A stretch of 64,000 bases of DNA from Pseudoduganella aquatica (lineage in GTDB: Bacteria > Pseudomonadota > Gammaproteobacteria > Burkholderiales > Burkholderiaceae_D), in the NCBI RefSeq assembly GCF_009857595.1, contig NZ_WWCU01000002.1:62001-126000 (forward strand). Reading direction: 5' to 3'. Below are positions 53,204 to 61,682 of the stretch, in pieces; position 1 is the first letter of the stretch; each line of letters begins with the position of its first letter. The position numbers were made by a program, and so were the translations under genes. The notes below the pieces were generated by a model. The model made no database searches and was not told where the DNA came from. It saw only the letters and a list, made by a program, of their open reading frames with translations.

Positions 53204-54462
53204 CTATGCAACTGCCCATCTCCGAATCATCTGCGGCGCACACCGCCGCAGCCTGCTGCGCCATGCGGGCGCCCGGCGCACCAGGTGCACCCGCTTCGGC
53301 GCGGCCTGCGTCCGCCCGCCTGCTGCTGGCCGCGCTGTCCCGCATCCGCCACGGCGCCGTGCTGCTGCAAACGCCGGACGGCGCCGCCACGCTGTACGGC
53401 GAGGGCGCGCCCATCACTTTCAGGCTGGCCAACTGGAACGCGTGCCGCGCGGTGCTGCGTTCCGGCGACATCGGCTTTGCGGAAAGTTTTATCGCAGGCG
53501 ACTGGAGCACCGACAATCTCCCCGGCCTGGTGGAGCTGCTGGCGCGCAACCGCGAGGAGCTGGAGTCGCTGGTGTACGGCAGCTGGTGGGGCGTGCTGCT
53601 GTACCGCCTGCGCCATCTGCTGAACCGCAATTCGCGCAGCGGCAGCAAGAAGAACATCCACGCCCACTACGACCTGGGCAACGCGTTCTACCAGCGCTGG
53701 CTGGACCCGTCGATGACGTATTCGAGCGCGCTTTTTGCCTATCCGGGCATGACGCTGGAGCAGGCGCAGCAAGCCAAGTACCGGCGCATCCTGGCGCAGC
53801 TGCAGGTGAAGCCGGGCGAGCGCGTGCTGGAAATCGGCTGCGGCTGGGGCGGACTGGCCGAGATGGCGGCGCGCGGCGGCCTGCATGTGACGGGACTGAC
53901 GCTGTCGAGCGAGCAGCTGGCTTACGCGCAGGCGCGGCTGGCCGCCGCCGGGCTGGCAGCGCAGGCGGACCTGCGCCTGTGCGACTACCGCGACAGCGAT
54001 GGCGAGTACGACGCCGTCGCCTCCATCGAAATGTTCGAGGCGGTGGGGCAGGAGTACTGGGCGAGCTATTTCGCCTGCGTGGCGCGCAACCTGAAACGCG
54101 GGGGGCGGGCCTGCGTGCAGACCATCACCATCGCGGACGAACTGTTTGAGCGCTACAGCCGTGGCACCGACTTCATCCAGCAATACATCTTCCCTGGCGG
54201 GATGCTGCCGTCGCAAGCCGAGTTCCGCCGCCACGCGGCCATGCACGGGCTGCGCGTGGAGGATGCGCTGCATTTCGGGCCGGACTACGCGGAAACGCTG
54301 CGGCAATGGCGCGAGGCCTTCCAGCGCGAGCAGGACAATATCGTGCCGCTGGGCTTCGACCTGAACTTCATGCGCACCTGGGAGTTCTACCTGGCCTATT
54401 GCGAAGGCGCTTTCAACGCGGGCAATACCGACGTGGTGCAATTCACGCTGGTCAAGGACTGA
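53200..54462 (+). CDS. cfa: Cyclopropane-fatty-acyl-phospholipid synthase family methyltransferase
   Basis: 420 residues. An N-terminal lipid-binding part (about 45-150, GDIGFAESFIAGDWSTDNL) and a SAM-methyltransferase domain with HYDLGNAFYQRWLDPSMTYS, VLEIGCGWGGLAEMAA, SIEMFEAVGQEYW and FIQQYIFPGGMLPS. It transfers a methylene or methyl group to an unsaturated acyl chain in phospholipid. True cyclopropane synthase and the related methyltransferase of furan fatty acid synthesis cannot be told apart here. Ala-rich first 40 residues are unusual; Met at 53206 is an alternative start. Confidence 0.9.
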   Translation: MTMQLPISESSAAHTAAACCAMRAPGAPGAPASARPASARLLLAALSRIRHGAVLLQTPDGAATLYGEGAPITFRLANWNACRAVLRSGDIGFAESFIAGDWSTDNLPGLVELLARNREELESLVYGSWWGVLLYRLRHLLNRNSRSGSKKNIHAHYDLGNAFYQRWLDPSMTYSSALFAYPGMTLEQAQQAKYRRILAQLQVKPGERVLEIGCGWGGLAEMAARGGLHVTGLTLSSEQLAYAQARLAAAGLAAQADLRLCDYRDSDGEYDAVASIEMFEAVGQEYWASYFACVARNLKRGGRACVQTITIADELFERYSRGTDFIQQYIFPGGMLPSQAEFRRHAAMHGLRVEDALHFGPDYAETLRQWREAFQREQDNIVPLGFDLNFMRTWEFYLAYCEGAFNAGNTDVVQFTLVKD

Positions 54463-54463
54463 C

Positions 54464-55090
54464 ATGGGCGTCCGCAACGCAGCCTGGGTGCGGGCCGCTG
54501 CGGCGCGGCTGGCCCTGTGCCTGCTGGCCTGCTGCGCCGTGCCGGCCCAGGCGGAGGGCGATGCGGCCGCACCTCAGCCACTGCTGCCAGCGGAGGCATT
54601 GCAGCCCATGCAGCCGGTGCGGCTGGCGGGCGAAGGCGTCTACCGCTGGTATGGCTTGCGGATTTATGAAGCGCGGCTTTGGGTGGGGCCGCAGGGCTAT
54701 CGCGACAGCGCCCCGGCCGCCGCGCCTTTCGTGCTGGAACTGCGTTACGCGCGCGCCTTGCAGGGCAGCCGCATCGCGGAGGCCAGCGCAGAGCAGATGG
54801 AGAAGGTCGGCGCAGGCAGCGCCGTGCAGCGCAAAGTGTGGCTGGAGACCATGCGCGGCCTGTTCCCGGACGTGCGCGAGGGCGACCGCATTGCGGGGCG
54901 CTACGTGCCCGGCGTGGGCGCGCGCTTCTACCTGAACGGCGCACCCTTAGGCGGGGCACAAGGCGGCGCGCAGCCCCCGGTGCTGGACGCAGAGTTTGCG
55001 CAAGCCTTCTTCTCCATCTGGCTGTCACCGCGCAGCACCGCGCCTGCGCTGCGCGAGGCGCTGCTGCGCCAGGCCGCGGCGCAGCCATGA
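54464..55090 (+). CDS. Chalcone isomerase-like secreted protein
   Basis: 208 residues. Signal peptide (LALCLLACCAVPAQA), then a chalcone-isomerase-like domain (RLAGEGVYRWYGLRIYEARLWV, LRYARALQGSRIAEAS, FYLNGAPLG). Bacterial members have no known chalcone activity and may bind fatty acids, like plant FAP relatives. It follows cfa by one base and overlaps the transporter gene (ATGA), so it belongs to the same operon. Confidence 0.82.
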   Translation: MGVRNAAWVRAAAARLALCLLACCAVPAQAEGDAAAPQPLLPAEALQPMQPVRLAGEGVYRWYGLRIYEARLWVGPQGYRDSAPAAAPFVLELRYARALQGSRIAEASAEQMEKVGAGSAVQRKVWLETMRGLFPDVREGDRIAGRYVPGVGARFYLNGAPLGGAQGGAQPPVLDAEFAQAFFSIWLSPRSTAPALREALLRQAAAQP

Positions 55091-56526
55091 ACATCCAGCA
55101 CACGCCAGCCGCTGGCCGGGACGTATCCGGCAGCGCGCCTTGCGGCGCAACACCGCCCGGCTCGCCTTCTACCGGTTCGGCGCCATCCGCTTCCATCCAG
55201 TCGCGCTCCGCACTTGCGAGCTACGCGCTGTTCGCGCTGCCGCTGGCGATGGTGGCGCTGCCGGTGTATCTGTTCGCGCCGGCGCTGTACGTGCGCAGCG
55301 GCGGGCTGGCGCTGGCCGGCGTGGGGGCGGTGCTGCTGGCCGTGCGGGTGCTGGCCGCGCTGGCCGATCCGCTGCTCGGCTGGTGGATGGCGCGCAACCA
55401 GCGCGGCTATCCCTGGCATGCCGCCGCGTCGCTTGCGCCGCTGCTGCTGGGCTACTGCGCGCTGTTCAACCCGCCCGCGCTGGACGGCGCCGCGCTGATG
55501 GCATGGTTCGCCGCCGCGCTGCTGCTGGTCTACCTCGGCTACGGCCTTGCCACCATCGCGCACCAAAGCTGGGGCAGCGCCATCGCCTGCGACGCCGCCG
55601 CCCGCGTGCGGCTGATGTCCGCCCGCGAAGGCTGCGGCCTGCTGGGCGCCGTGCTGGCGGCCGCGTGCAGCGGCGTGCTCGGCTACGGCGCGCTGGCGCT
55701 GCTGTTCTGCGCCTGCCTGCTGCCCGCCGCCTGGCTGCTGCTGCGCCGCGCCCCTCGGGCGGCCGTGCGGCCCCCGGCCACCGCGTCGGCCGGACAGCCT
55801 GCCCAGCCCCCAGCCTTGGGCCAGGCCCCGGCACGGTACGCACTGCTGGCGCCCTGGAGCGAGCCGCGCTTCCGCTGCCTGTTCGGTGTCTACTCAGCCA
55901 GCGCGCTGGCGGGCGCCATTCCCGCCACGCTGTTCGTCTTCTTCGCAGCGGACCGCCTTGGCCTGCCGGACAATTGGGCTGGCCCGCTGCTGGTGCTTTA
56001 CCTGCTGGCGGCCGCCGCATCCATGTCCCTGTGGGCGGCGCTGGCCAGGCGCTGGGACACGCTGGCCGCCTGGCAGGCCAGCATGCTGCTGTCCGCGCTG
56101 GTGTTCATCTGGGCCTACGCCCTCGGCCCCGGCGACGGTGCGGCCTTCGCGGCCATCTGCGTATTGACTGGCATCGCAGGCGGGGCGGACCTCGCGCTAC
56201 CGCCCGCACTGCTGGCCGGACTGGCCGCGCAAAGCCGCAGCGCCGATGCCGCCGCACAGCCATCCGCCGCCCCTTACTTCGCCTGGTGGAACTGGTGCAC
56301 GCAGCTGGCGCTGGCGTTCGCCGCCGGCGCCACGCTGCCTGCGCTGGCCTTGCTCGGCTATGAGCCCGGCAGCGCCGCCGCAGAGACAGGCGCCGCGCCG
56401 CAAGGAACAGCCGTCCTGGCCGCCGCCTACGCGCTGCTGCCGTGCGCATTGAAACTGCTGGCCTGGCTGCTGCTGTTGCGCGGCGCAAGGGGCAGCCTGA
56501 AAAGCCTGAACGGGAGAGAAATATGA
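55087..56526 (+). CDS. MFS-type transporter (GPH/MFS_2-like)
   Basis: 479 residues. About 12 hydrophobic segments after a polar, Ser/Pro-rich N-terminus of about 40 residues. VRVLAALADPLLGWWMARNQRG is the loop 2-3 region typical of the glycoside-pentoside-hexuronide/MFS_2 group. A second half starts at about 255 (EPRFRCLFGVYSASALAGAIPATLF). The substrate is unknown; in this operon a lipid or lysolipid is more likely than a sugar. Overlaps the genes on both sides by four bases. Confidence 0.85.
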   Translation: MNIQHTPAAGRDVSGSAPCGATPPGSPSTGSAPSASIQSRSALASYALFALPLAMVALPVYLFAPALYVRSGGLALAGVGAVLLAVRVLAALADPLLGWWMARNQRGYPWHAAASLAPLLLGYCALFNPPALDGAALMAWFAAALLLVYLGYGLATIAHQSWGSAIACDAAARVRLMSAREGCGLLGAVLAAACSGVLGYGALALLFCACLLPAAWLLLRRAPRAAVRPPATASAGQPAQPPALGQAPARYALLAPWSEPRFRCLFGVYSASALAGAIPATLFVFFAADRLGLPDNWAGPLLVLYLLAAAASMSLWAALARRWDTLAAWQASMLLSALVFIWAYALGPGDGAAFAAICVLTGIAGGADLALPPALLAGLAAQSRSADAAAQPSAAPYFAWWNWCTQLALAFAAGATLPALALLGYEPGSAAAETGAAPQGTAVLAAAYALLPCALKLLAWLLLLRGARGSLKSLNGREI

Positions 56527-57098
56527 AGATCAAGCTGCTGCGCGCCTGCTTTGCCGGCGCCGCCATGAGCGCCATGATGGCAAGTCTGCTGTCCGGCTGC
56601 TCCACCCGCGCCGACCCGTCCCACTACGCCGCGCAAACGCCGGTGCTGGACGTGCAGCGCTACTTCAACGGCCGCGTGCTCGCCTACGGCATGTTCCAGG
56701 ACCGGGGCGGCACCGTGCAAAAGCGCTTCACCGTCACCATGACTTGCACCTGGCGGGACGGCATCGGCACCCTGGACGAAGAATTCCTGTACGCCGACGG
56801 CACCCGCCAGCGCCGCGTGTGGACCCTGCGCCAGACCGCGCCCGGCCGCTACACCGGCACGGCAGCCGACGTGGTAGGCGAAGCGACCGGCGTGGTGGCG
56901 GGCAACGCGCTGCGCTGGAACTACGTGCTGGCGCTGCCGGTGGACGGCAAGACCATCAACGTGGACTTTGAAGACTGGATGTTCATGATAGACGAGGAAG
57001 TCATGCTGAACCGCGCCGCCATGAGCAAGTTCGGCATCGACCTCGGCTCGGTCACGCTGTCCTTCCGCAAGCAGAAGGACGGCAATGGCGCTCAATAA
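56523..57098 (+). CDS. DUF3833 lipoprotein
   Basis: 191 residues. Lipoprotein signal with lipobox LLSGC (Cys26), then DUF3833 wording: LDVQRYFNGRVLAYGMFQDRGG, FTVTMTCTWRDG, LDEEFLYADGT, YTGTAADVVGEATG and YVLALPVDGKTINVDFEDWM (quoted in parts). Probably a beta-barrel lipid-binding lipoprotein. Function not established. Overlaps the MFS stop by four bases and the SDR start by fourteen. Confidence 0.9.
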   Translation: MKIKLLRACFAGAAMSAMMASLLSGCSTRADPSHYAAQTPVLDVQRYFNGRVLAYGMFQDRGGTVQKRFTVTMTCTWRDGIGTLDEEFLYADGTRQRRVWTLRQTAPGRYTGTAADVVGEATGVVAGNALRWNYVLALPVDGKTINVDFEDWMFMIDEEVMLNRAAMSKFGIDLGSVTLSFRKQKDGNGAQ

Positions 57099-57858
57099 GC
57101 CCATCAGCGACTGGCAGGGGCGCTGCGTGTGGATCATAGGCGCGTCCAGCGGCATAGGCGAGGCCACTGCCCGGCTGCTGCTCGAGCGCGGCGCGCAAGT
57201 GGTGCTGTCGGCGCGGCGCGCGGACTCGCTGGGGGCGCTGTGCGCCGGACAGCCGCGCGCGATGCCGGTCCCGCTGGACATCACCGATGCCGCCAGCGTG
57301 CACCGCGCGCGCAGCGCGATCCAGGCGCACGGCTGGCGCATCGACCTCGTGCTGGTGGTGGCGGGCGGCTACCATCCCATGCGGGCCGACAGCTTCAACC
57401 TGGAGCAGGCCAACCGCCTGCTCGACCTGAACCTGCGCGGCGTCTACAACTGCCTGGACGCCGTGCTGCCGGAACTGCTGAAGCAGGGCGCAGGCGGCAT
57501 AGGCGTGGTGGCCTCGGTGGCGGGCTACGGCGGGCTGCCGAAAGCGCTGGCGTACGGCCCCACCAAGGCCGCGCTGCTCAACCTCACGGAAACGCTGTAT
57601 CTCGACCTGGCGCCGCGCGGCATCGGCGTGTACCAGATCAACCCCGGCTTTGTGGCCACCAGCCTCACCGCCGGCAATGACTTCGCCATGCCCGCGCTGA
57701 TGACGCCGGAAGCCGCCGCGCAGGCGCTGGTGCGCGGCCTGGAGCGGGGCGACTTCCACATCCACTTCCCGCGCCGATTCAGCAACAGCCTGCGCCTGCT
57801 GCGGCTGCTGCCCTACGGCGCTTACTTCTGGCTGGTGCGCAAGGTGACAGGACTATGA
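57085..57858 (+). CDS. Short-chain dehydrogenase/reductase
   Basis: 257 residues, classical SDR: cofactor motif GASSGIGEA, DITDAASV, catalytic YGPTK (Tyr-xxx-Lys) and PGFVATSLTAG. It oxidises or reduces a hydroxyl/carbonyl group with NAD(P). The C-terminal hydrophobic/basic end (LRLLPYGAYFWLVRKVTGL) may touch the membrane. Start lies inside the DUF3833 gene; stop overlaps the next gene (ATGA). Confidence 0.92.
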   Translation: MALNKPISDWQGRCVWIIGASSGIGEATARLLLERGAQVVLSARRADSLGALCAGQPRAMPVPLDITDAASVHRARSAIQAHGWRIDLVLVVAGGYHPMRADSFNLEQANRLLDLNLRGVYNCLDAVLPELLKQGAGGIGVVASVAGYGGLPKALAYGPTKAALLNLTETLYLDLAPRGIGVYQINPGFVATSLTAGNDFAMPALMTPEAAAQALVRGLERGDFHIHFPRRFSNSLRLLRLLPYGAYFWLVRKVTGL

Positions 57859-58283
57859 ACGAACAACAGCCGCTGGAACGCCTGGTGCGCTTCTACGAAA
57901 CCCTGGCGCTCGAAACGGTGAACGACGTGCGCAGCGTATATGCGCCGGACGCCTTCTTCAAGGACCCGTTCAACGAGGTGCGCGGCCACGCCGCCATCAT
58001 CCCCATCTTCCGGCACATGTTCGTGCAGGTGGAGCAGCCGCGCTTCGTGGTGAAGGAGCGCATGGAGCAGGGCAGGCAAGCCTTCCTGACCTGGGAATTC
58101 CATTTCCGCATGCGCAGCGCGGAAGGCGAGCAGACCATACGCGGCGCCTCCCACATCGAGTTCGACGAACAAGGCCGCGTGGCCATGCACCGCGACTACT
58201 GGGACGCGGCGGAGGAACTCTACGAGAAAATACCGCTGCTGGGCGCCGTCATGCGCTGGCTGAAGCGGCGCGCGCGAAAGTAA
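57855..58283 (+). CDS. NTF2-like/SnoaL-fold protein
   Basis: 142 residues, a cone-shaped NTF2-like fold: LVRFYETLALETVNDVRSVYA, FFKDPFNEVRG, FRHMF, TWEFHFRM, GASHIEFDEQGRVAMHRDYW. Such proteins bind or isomerise small hydrophobic molecules. Last gene of the operon. Convergent with the MerR gene seven bases away. Confidence 0.9.
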   Translation: MNEQQPLERLVRFYETLALETVNDVRSVYAPDAFFKDPFNEVRGHAAIIPIFRHMFVQVEQPRFVVKERMEQGRQAFLTWEFHFRMRSAEGEQTIRGASHIEFDEQGRVAMHRDYWDAAEELYEKIPLLGAVMRWLKRRARK

Positions 58284-58290
58284 GGTTGCG

Positions 58291-59259
58291 CTATTCCGCC
58301 AGCGACGGCGGCAGCGGCAGGCCGTCGGCGCGCGCCAGGCGCTCCAGCGCGGTCTCCAGCATCATGCGCGCCTGACCGGCCGTATTGCACAGTTCCTGGT
58401 GCAGCGCCGCGTCGTCGGCATTGCGCGACGCGCACTGCTGGCTGTAGCGCTCGAAACTGCCCAGCATCATCAGGATGTCGGCCAAGTGGCGCGGGCACTC
58501 GCAGTTGATGCTGTTCGGCGCGCTGGCCAGGACGGCGAGCGCCTGCTCGTCCAGGCGGCGCGGCGAGGGCGCCGGCGTGACCGGCAGCACCGCCTGCAGC
58601 GGATGGCCCGCCAGCGCTGAACTGCAGAGCACCGCCACCTCGGCCGGATCGGCCGGCACGCGCGCCACCAGGCAGCCCTGTTCGCGCAGGCGGCGCACGG
58701 TGGCGCTGTCGCAGAAGCGGTACATCACCACCAGGGCCGCGCCCGGCGCGGCAGCGCGCGCAGCGGCGATCAGCGGCAGCGTATCGGCCGACATCTCGGA
58801 CGATTCGATCAGCAGCACGTCGGCCGGCAGGCCGGGCAGGGCGGCGGGCAGCGCCTCCAGCGTGGCGCAGGTGTGGATGATGTCGAGCGGCGGCGCGGTG
58901 CGCACGGCGGCCAAGCGGCGCGCCATGGCGGCGCCTACCACGGCCACGCGCAGCGGCACGGCGGCGGCGCCATCGTCGGGTGCCGCGTCCTGCTGCGGCA
59001 GCGAGCCTGCCATCACGGCCAGCTCCTCGAAGGACAACGCGGCCACCATGCCGATGGGATGGCCCAGGTCCACCACGCGCTTGAGCAGGCCCAGGCGCCG
59101 CACCTGCTCGGCCGAATACAGGCGCTGGCCGTGCGGCGAGCGGTCGGCGCCGGACACGCCGTAGCGCCGCTCCCATACCCGCAGCGTTTCCACCGGCAAG
59201 CCTGCCAGCCGCGCTGCCACGCCGCTGCGGTATGCGCCCTTGGGTACTGTCTCTGCCAC
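58291..59259 (-). CDS. MerR-family regulator (LitR-like context)
   Basis: 322 residues. MerR HTH at about 10-75 (YRSGVAARLAGLPVETLRVWERRYGV, RLYSAEQVRRLGLL). The middle (about 100-210) looks like a Rossmann or B12-binding-like domain but lacks the DxHxxG motif needed for cobalamin. The C-terminal part holds CECPRHLADILMMLGSFERY, probably helical. Gene content resembles LitR-type light or oxidative-stress clusters, where a MerR protein controls cfa, DUF1365, SDR and NTF2-like genes. Control of the adjacent operon is inferred. Confidence 0.85.
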   Translation of the reverse strand: MAETVPKGAYRSGVAARLAGLPVETLRVWERRYGVSGADRSPHGQRLYSAEQVRRLGLLKRVVDLGHPIGMVAALSFEELAVMAGSLPQQDAAPDDGAAAVPLRVAVVGAAMARRLAAVRTAPPLDIIHTCATLEALPAALPGLPADVLLIESSEMSADTLPLIAAARAAAPGAALVVMYRFCDSATVRRLREQGCLVARVPADPAEVAVLCSSALAGHPLQAVLPVTPAPSPRRLDEQALAVLASAPNSINCECPRHLADILMMLGSFERYSQQCASRNADDAALHQELCNTAGQARMMLETALERLARADGLPLPPSLAE

Positions 59260-59315
59260 GTTGCGCCTCTAGCTGTTGTTCCGGTTCCGGATTCTAGCAG
59301 AGCGCGGGCGGACGC

Positions 59316-59663
59316 TCAGCCGCCTTTCGGCGTATCGCGGCCGGGGCGGTCATCGGCCAGCTGGCCTGCGCCGCTGTCCACCGGCATGCCCGAGCCGCGG
59401 GTGCCGCGCTCCCCTTTGGTCGGACCGGCTTCCGGCGCGGGCGTGCGCGCGGACTGCTCCGAGCTTGCCGTTTCACCGTGGCGCTGGGAAGAGAAGTCCC
59501 CCGCGCCCCGGTCCACGGTGCTGCGGCCCTGTTCCGTGGACGGCATGCCGTCCCGCTGCGGCGTGATCACATTGTTGGCCGGATGGCCGTTGGCGATATT
59601 GCCGCCGAAATCCTGCTGCGAATTGCGCGCATCCGCAGCCCTGACGTCCTTGTCGCTGTTCAT
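59316..59663 (-). CDS. Small hydrophilic, probably disordered protein
   Basis: 115 residues, rich in Gly, Ser, Asp, Arg and Pro with almost no hydrophobic core; no signal peptide. Family not recognised. AGGAGG is well placed before the ATG, which supports translation. It lies 56 bases upstream of the MerR gene in the same direction and could share its transcript. It looks like a desiccation/stress-type hydrophilic protein, but this is only an impression. Confidence 0.65.
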   Translation of the reverse strand: MNSDKDVRAADARNSQQDFGGNIANGHPANNVITPQRDGMPSTEQGRSTVDRGAGDFSSQRHGETASSEQSARTPAPEAGPTKGERGTRGSGMPVDSGAGQLADDRPGRDTPKGG

Positions 59664-59763
59664 GGCGAGTCCTCCTGGTCAAAGACGCCAGTATGCGGAC
59701 CAGGGCGGGCGGCGCCCAAGCAGCGCACGTGCCGCGCGCTTGTAAGACGGGACCGACGCCGCC

Positions 59764-60282
59764 TTACTGGGCGAAATGCACCCGCATCTTGGACGGGCGC
59801 GGCTGGGCGATATGGTCCAGCGGCAGCTCGGTCACCTGCTTGACCTTCTTCAGCGAGATATTCGACTTCACATTGGTCACGCCCGGAATGCGCAGCAAAT
59901 GGTTCATCATGAATTCCGAGAACGAGGCCAGGTCGTGCGACACCACGCGGATCACATAATCGGCCTCGCCGGTGACGGAAAAGCACTCCAGCACCTCCGG
60001 CAGATCGCTGATGGCCTGCTCGAAGGTATCGCCCCAGGCGGTGCCGTGGCGGTCCAGGGTCACGTGGACGAAGGCCATGACGCCCAGGCCCACCACCAGC
60101 GGGTCCAGCATGGCCGCGTAATGGTCGATCACGCGCGCCTCCTCCAGGCGCTGGATGCGGCGGCTCACCTGCGAGGTGGACAGGTGCACCTTCTCGCCGA
60201 TGGCGCTGTTGGTGGCGCGGCCGTCGCGCTGCAATTCGGCCAGCAGGGCAAGGTCATGCCGGTCTACGCTGATGGTGCTCAT
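59764..60282 (-). CDS. Lrp/AsnC-family regulator, divergent from hpd
   Basis: 172 residues. AsnC-type HTH (RHDLALLAELQRDGRATNSAIG, TSQVSRRIQRLEEARVI) and RAM ligand domain (FVHVTLDRH, SVTGEADYVIRVVSHDL, IPGVTNVKSNISLKKV). GAGGA precedes the ATG at 60282. Its divergent position with 115 bases to the hydroxyphenylpyruvate dioxygenase gene suggests that it senses tyrosine, phenylalanine or their keto acids and controls hpd. Confidence 0.92.
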   Translation of the reverse strand: MSTISVDRHDLALLAELQRDGRATNSAIGEKVHLSTSQVSRRIQRLEEARVIDHYAAMLDPLVVGLGVMAFVHVTLDRHGTAWGDTFEQAISDLPEVLECFSVTGEADYVIRVVSHDLASFSEFMMNHLLRIPGVTNVKSNISLKKVKQVTELPLDHIAQPRPSKMRVHFAQ

Positions 60283-60397
60283 GGTTTTTCCTCGATTCAT
60301 GCATATTTTGTGCGCGGGACTGCGGTTATTGTGCACATTATGAACGAAATATTCACGGAGAATGGCTAAACTCATCCTATTACTTGAGGAGATCAGC
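60283..60397. promoter_or_regulatory. Shared Lrp-hpd intergenic region
   Basis: AT-rich for this genome. It contains the palindrome TGTGCACA (60330-60337), within TTATTGTGCACATTATG, and a nearby CGAAATATTC. Such AT-rich imperfect palindromes are typical Lrp/AsnC sites. No unambiguous -35/-10 pair was assigned. Confidence 0.4.
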
Positions 60398-61492
60398 ATG
60401 ACGCTAGAATTATGGGACAACCCGATGGGCACCGACGGCTTTGAATTCATCGAATACGCCGCGCCGGACCCGGTCGCCATGGGCAAGACCTTTGAAGCGA
60501 TGGGCTTCACCGCCATCGCGCGGCACCGCTGCAAGAACGTGACCCTGTACCGCCAGGGCGAAATCAACTTCATCATCAACGCCGAGCCGGACTCGTTTGC
60601 CCAGCGCTTCGCGCGCCAGCACGGCCCGTCGGTCTGCGCCATCGCCTTCCGCGTGCAGGACGCGGGCAAAGCCCACCGCCGCGCGCTGGAACTGGGCGCC
60701 TGGGGCTTCGGCGGCCAGCCCGGCCCGATGGAACTGAACATCCCCGCCATCAAAGGCATCGGCGACTCGCTGATCTACCTGGTGGACCGCTGGAAGGGCA
60801 AAAACGGCGCCACGCCGGGCGCCATCGGCGACATCAGCATCTACGACGCCGACTTCGAAGCCATCCCCGGCGCCAATCCCAACCCGGTCGGCCACGGCCT
60901 GACCTATATCGACCACCTCACCCACAATGTGCACCGTGGCCGCATGGCCGAGTGGGTCAACTTCTACGAAACGCTGTTCAATTTCCGCGAGATCCGCTAC
61001 TTCGACATCGAAGGCCAGGTGACGGGCGTGAAATCGAAAGCCATGACTTCGCCGTGCGGCAAGCTGCGCATCCCGATCAACGAAGAAGGCACCGACCGCC
61101 CGGGCCAGATCACCGAATACCTGAACATGTACAACGGCGAAGGCATCCAGCACATTGCCATGGGCAGCGACAACCTGTACGGCACGGTGGACGCGCTGCG
61201 CGCCAGCGGCATCAAGCTGCTCGACACCATCGACACCTACTACGAGCTGGTGGACCGCCGCATCCCGGGCCACGGCGAATCGCTGGACGAGCTCAAGAAG
61301 CGCAAGATCCTGATCGACGGCATGCCGGGTGACCTGCTGCTGCAGATCTTCTCCGAAAACCAGCTCGGCCCCGTGTTCTTCGAATTCATCCAGCGCAAGG
61401 GCAACCAGGGCTTCGGCGAAGGCAACTTCAAGGCCCTGTTCGAGTCCATCGAGCTCGACCAGATGCGCCGCGGCGTCCTCGAAGCCGTCTAA
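60398..61492 (+). CDS. hpd: 4-hydroxyphenylpyruvate dioxygenase
   Basis: 364 residues. Converts 4-hydroxyphenylpyruvate to homogentisate in tyrosine breakdown. Two glyoxalase-fold halves; the iron ligands are His173 (YIDHLTHNV), His252 (GIQHIAMG) and Glu329 (FFEFIQRKG), and the C-terminal [15 protein letters not shown] that closes the active site is intact. GAGGAG lies before the ATG at 60398, favoured over a frame start 36 bases upstream. Divergent Lrp-type regulator. No other homogentisate pathway genes follow. Confidence 0.97.
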   Translation: MTLELWDNPMGTDGFEFIEYAAPDPVAMGKTFEAMGFTAIARHRCKNVTLYRQGEINFIINAEPDSFAQRFARQHGPSVCAIAFRVQDAGKAHRRALELGAWGFGGQPGPMELNIPAIKGIGDSLIYLVDRWKGKNGATPGAIGDISIYDADFEAIPGANPNPVGHGLTYIDHLTHNVHRGRMAEWVNFYETLFNFREIRYFDIEGQVTGVKSKAMTSPCGKLRIPINEEGTDRPGQITEYLNMYNGEGIQHIAMGSDNLYGTVDALRASGIKLLDTIDTYYELVDRRIPGHGESLDELKKRKILIDGMPGDLLLQIFSENQLGPVFFEFIQRKGNQGFGEGNFKALFESIELDQMRRGVLEAV

Positions 61493-61498
61493 TTACAT

Positions 61499-61680
61499 CG
61501 GGGTCAGTTCCGTCATCGCGTCACAATCACACCGGGGTCAGTTCCGTCATCATGTCACGGACTCTGCAGTAGCTGCGTGCTACAGCTGAGCCCGTGACGC
61601 AATGGTGGAACTGACCCCGGTGGTGTAGTTGCGTGCTAAAGCTGAGCCCGTGACGCAATGGTAGAACTGACCCCGGTGGT
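61499..61680. repeat. REP-like repeat block with tandem 56-bp units and inverted copies
   Basis: Two direct copies of CGGGGTCAGTTCCGTCATC (61499-61517, 61533-61551) are followed by two adjacent 56-bp units (61569-61624 and 61625-61680) that differ at three positions. Each unit ends GAACTGACCCCGGTGGT, the inverse of the first copies, so the block can fold into large hairpins. It fills the whole gap between hpd and the convergent RNase gene and may act as a terminator. It looks like a dispersed REP or MITE-type element; no transposase is nearby. Confidence 0.8.
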
Positions 61681-61682
61681 GG

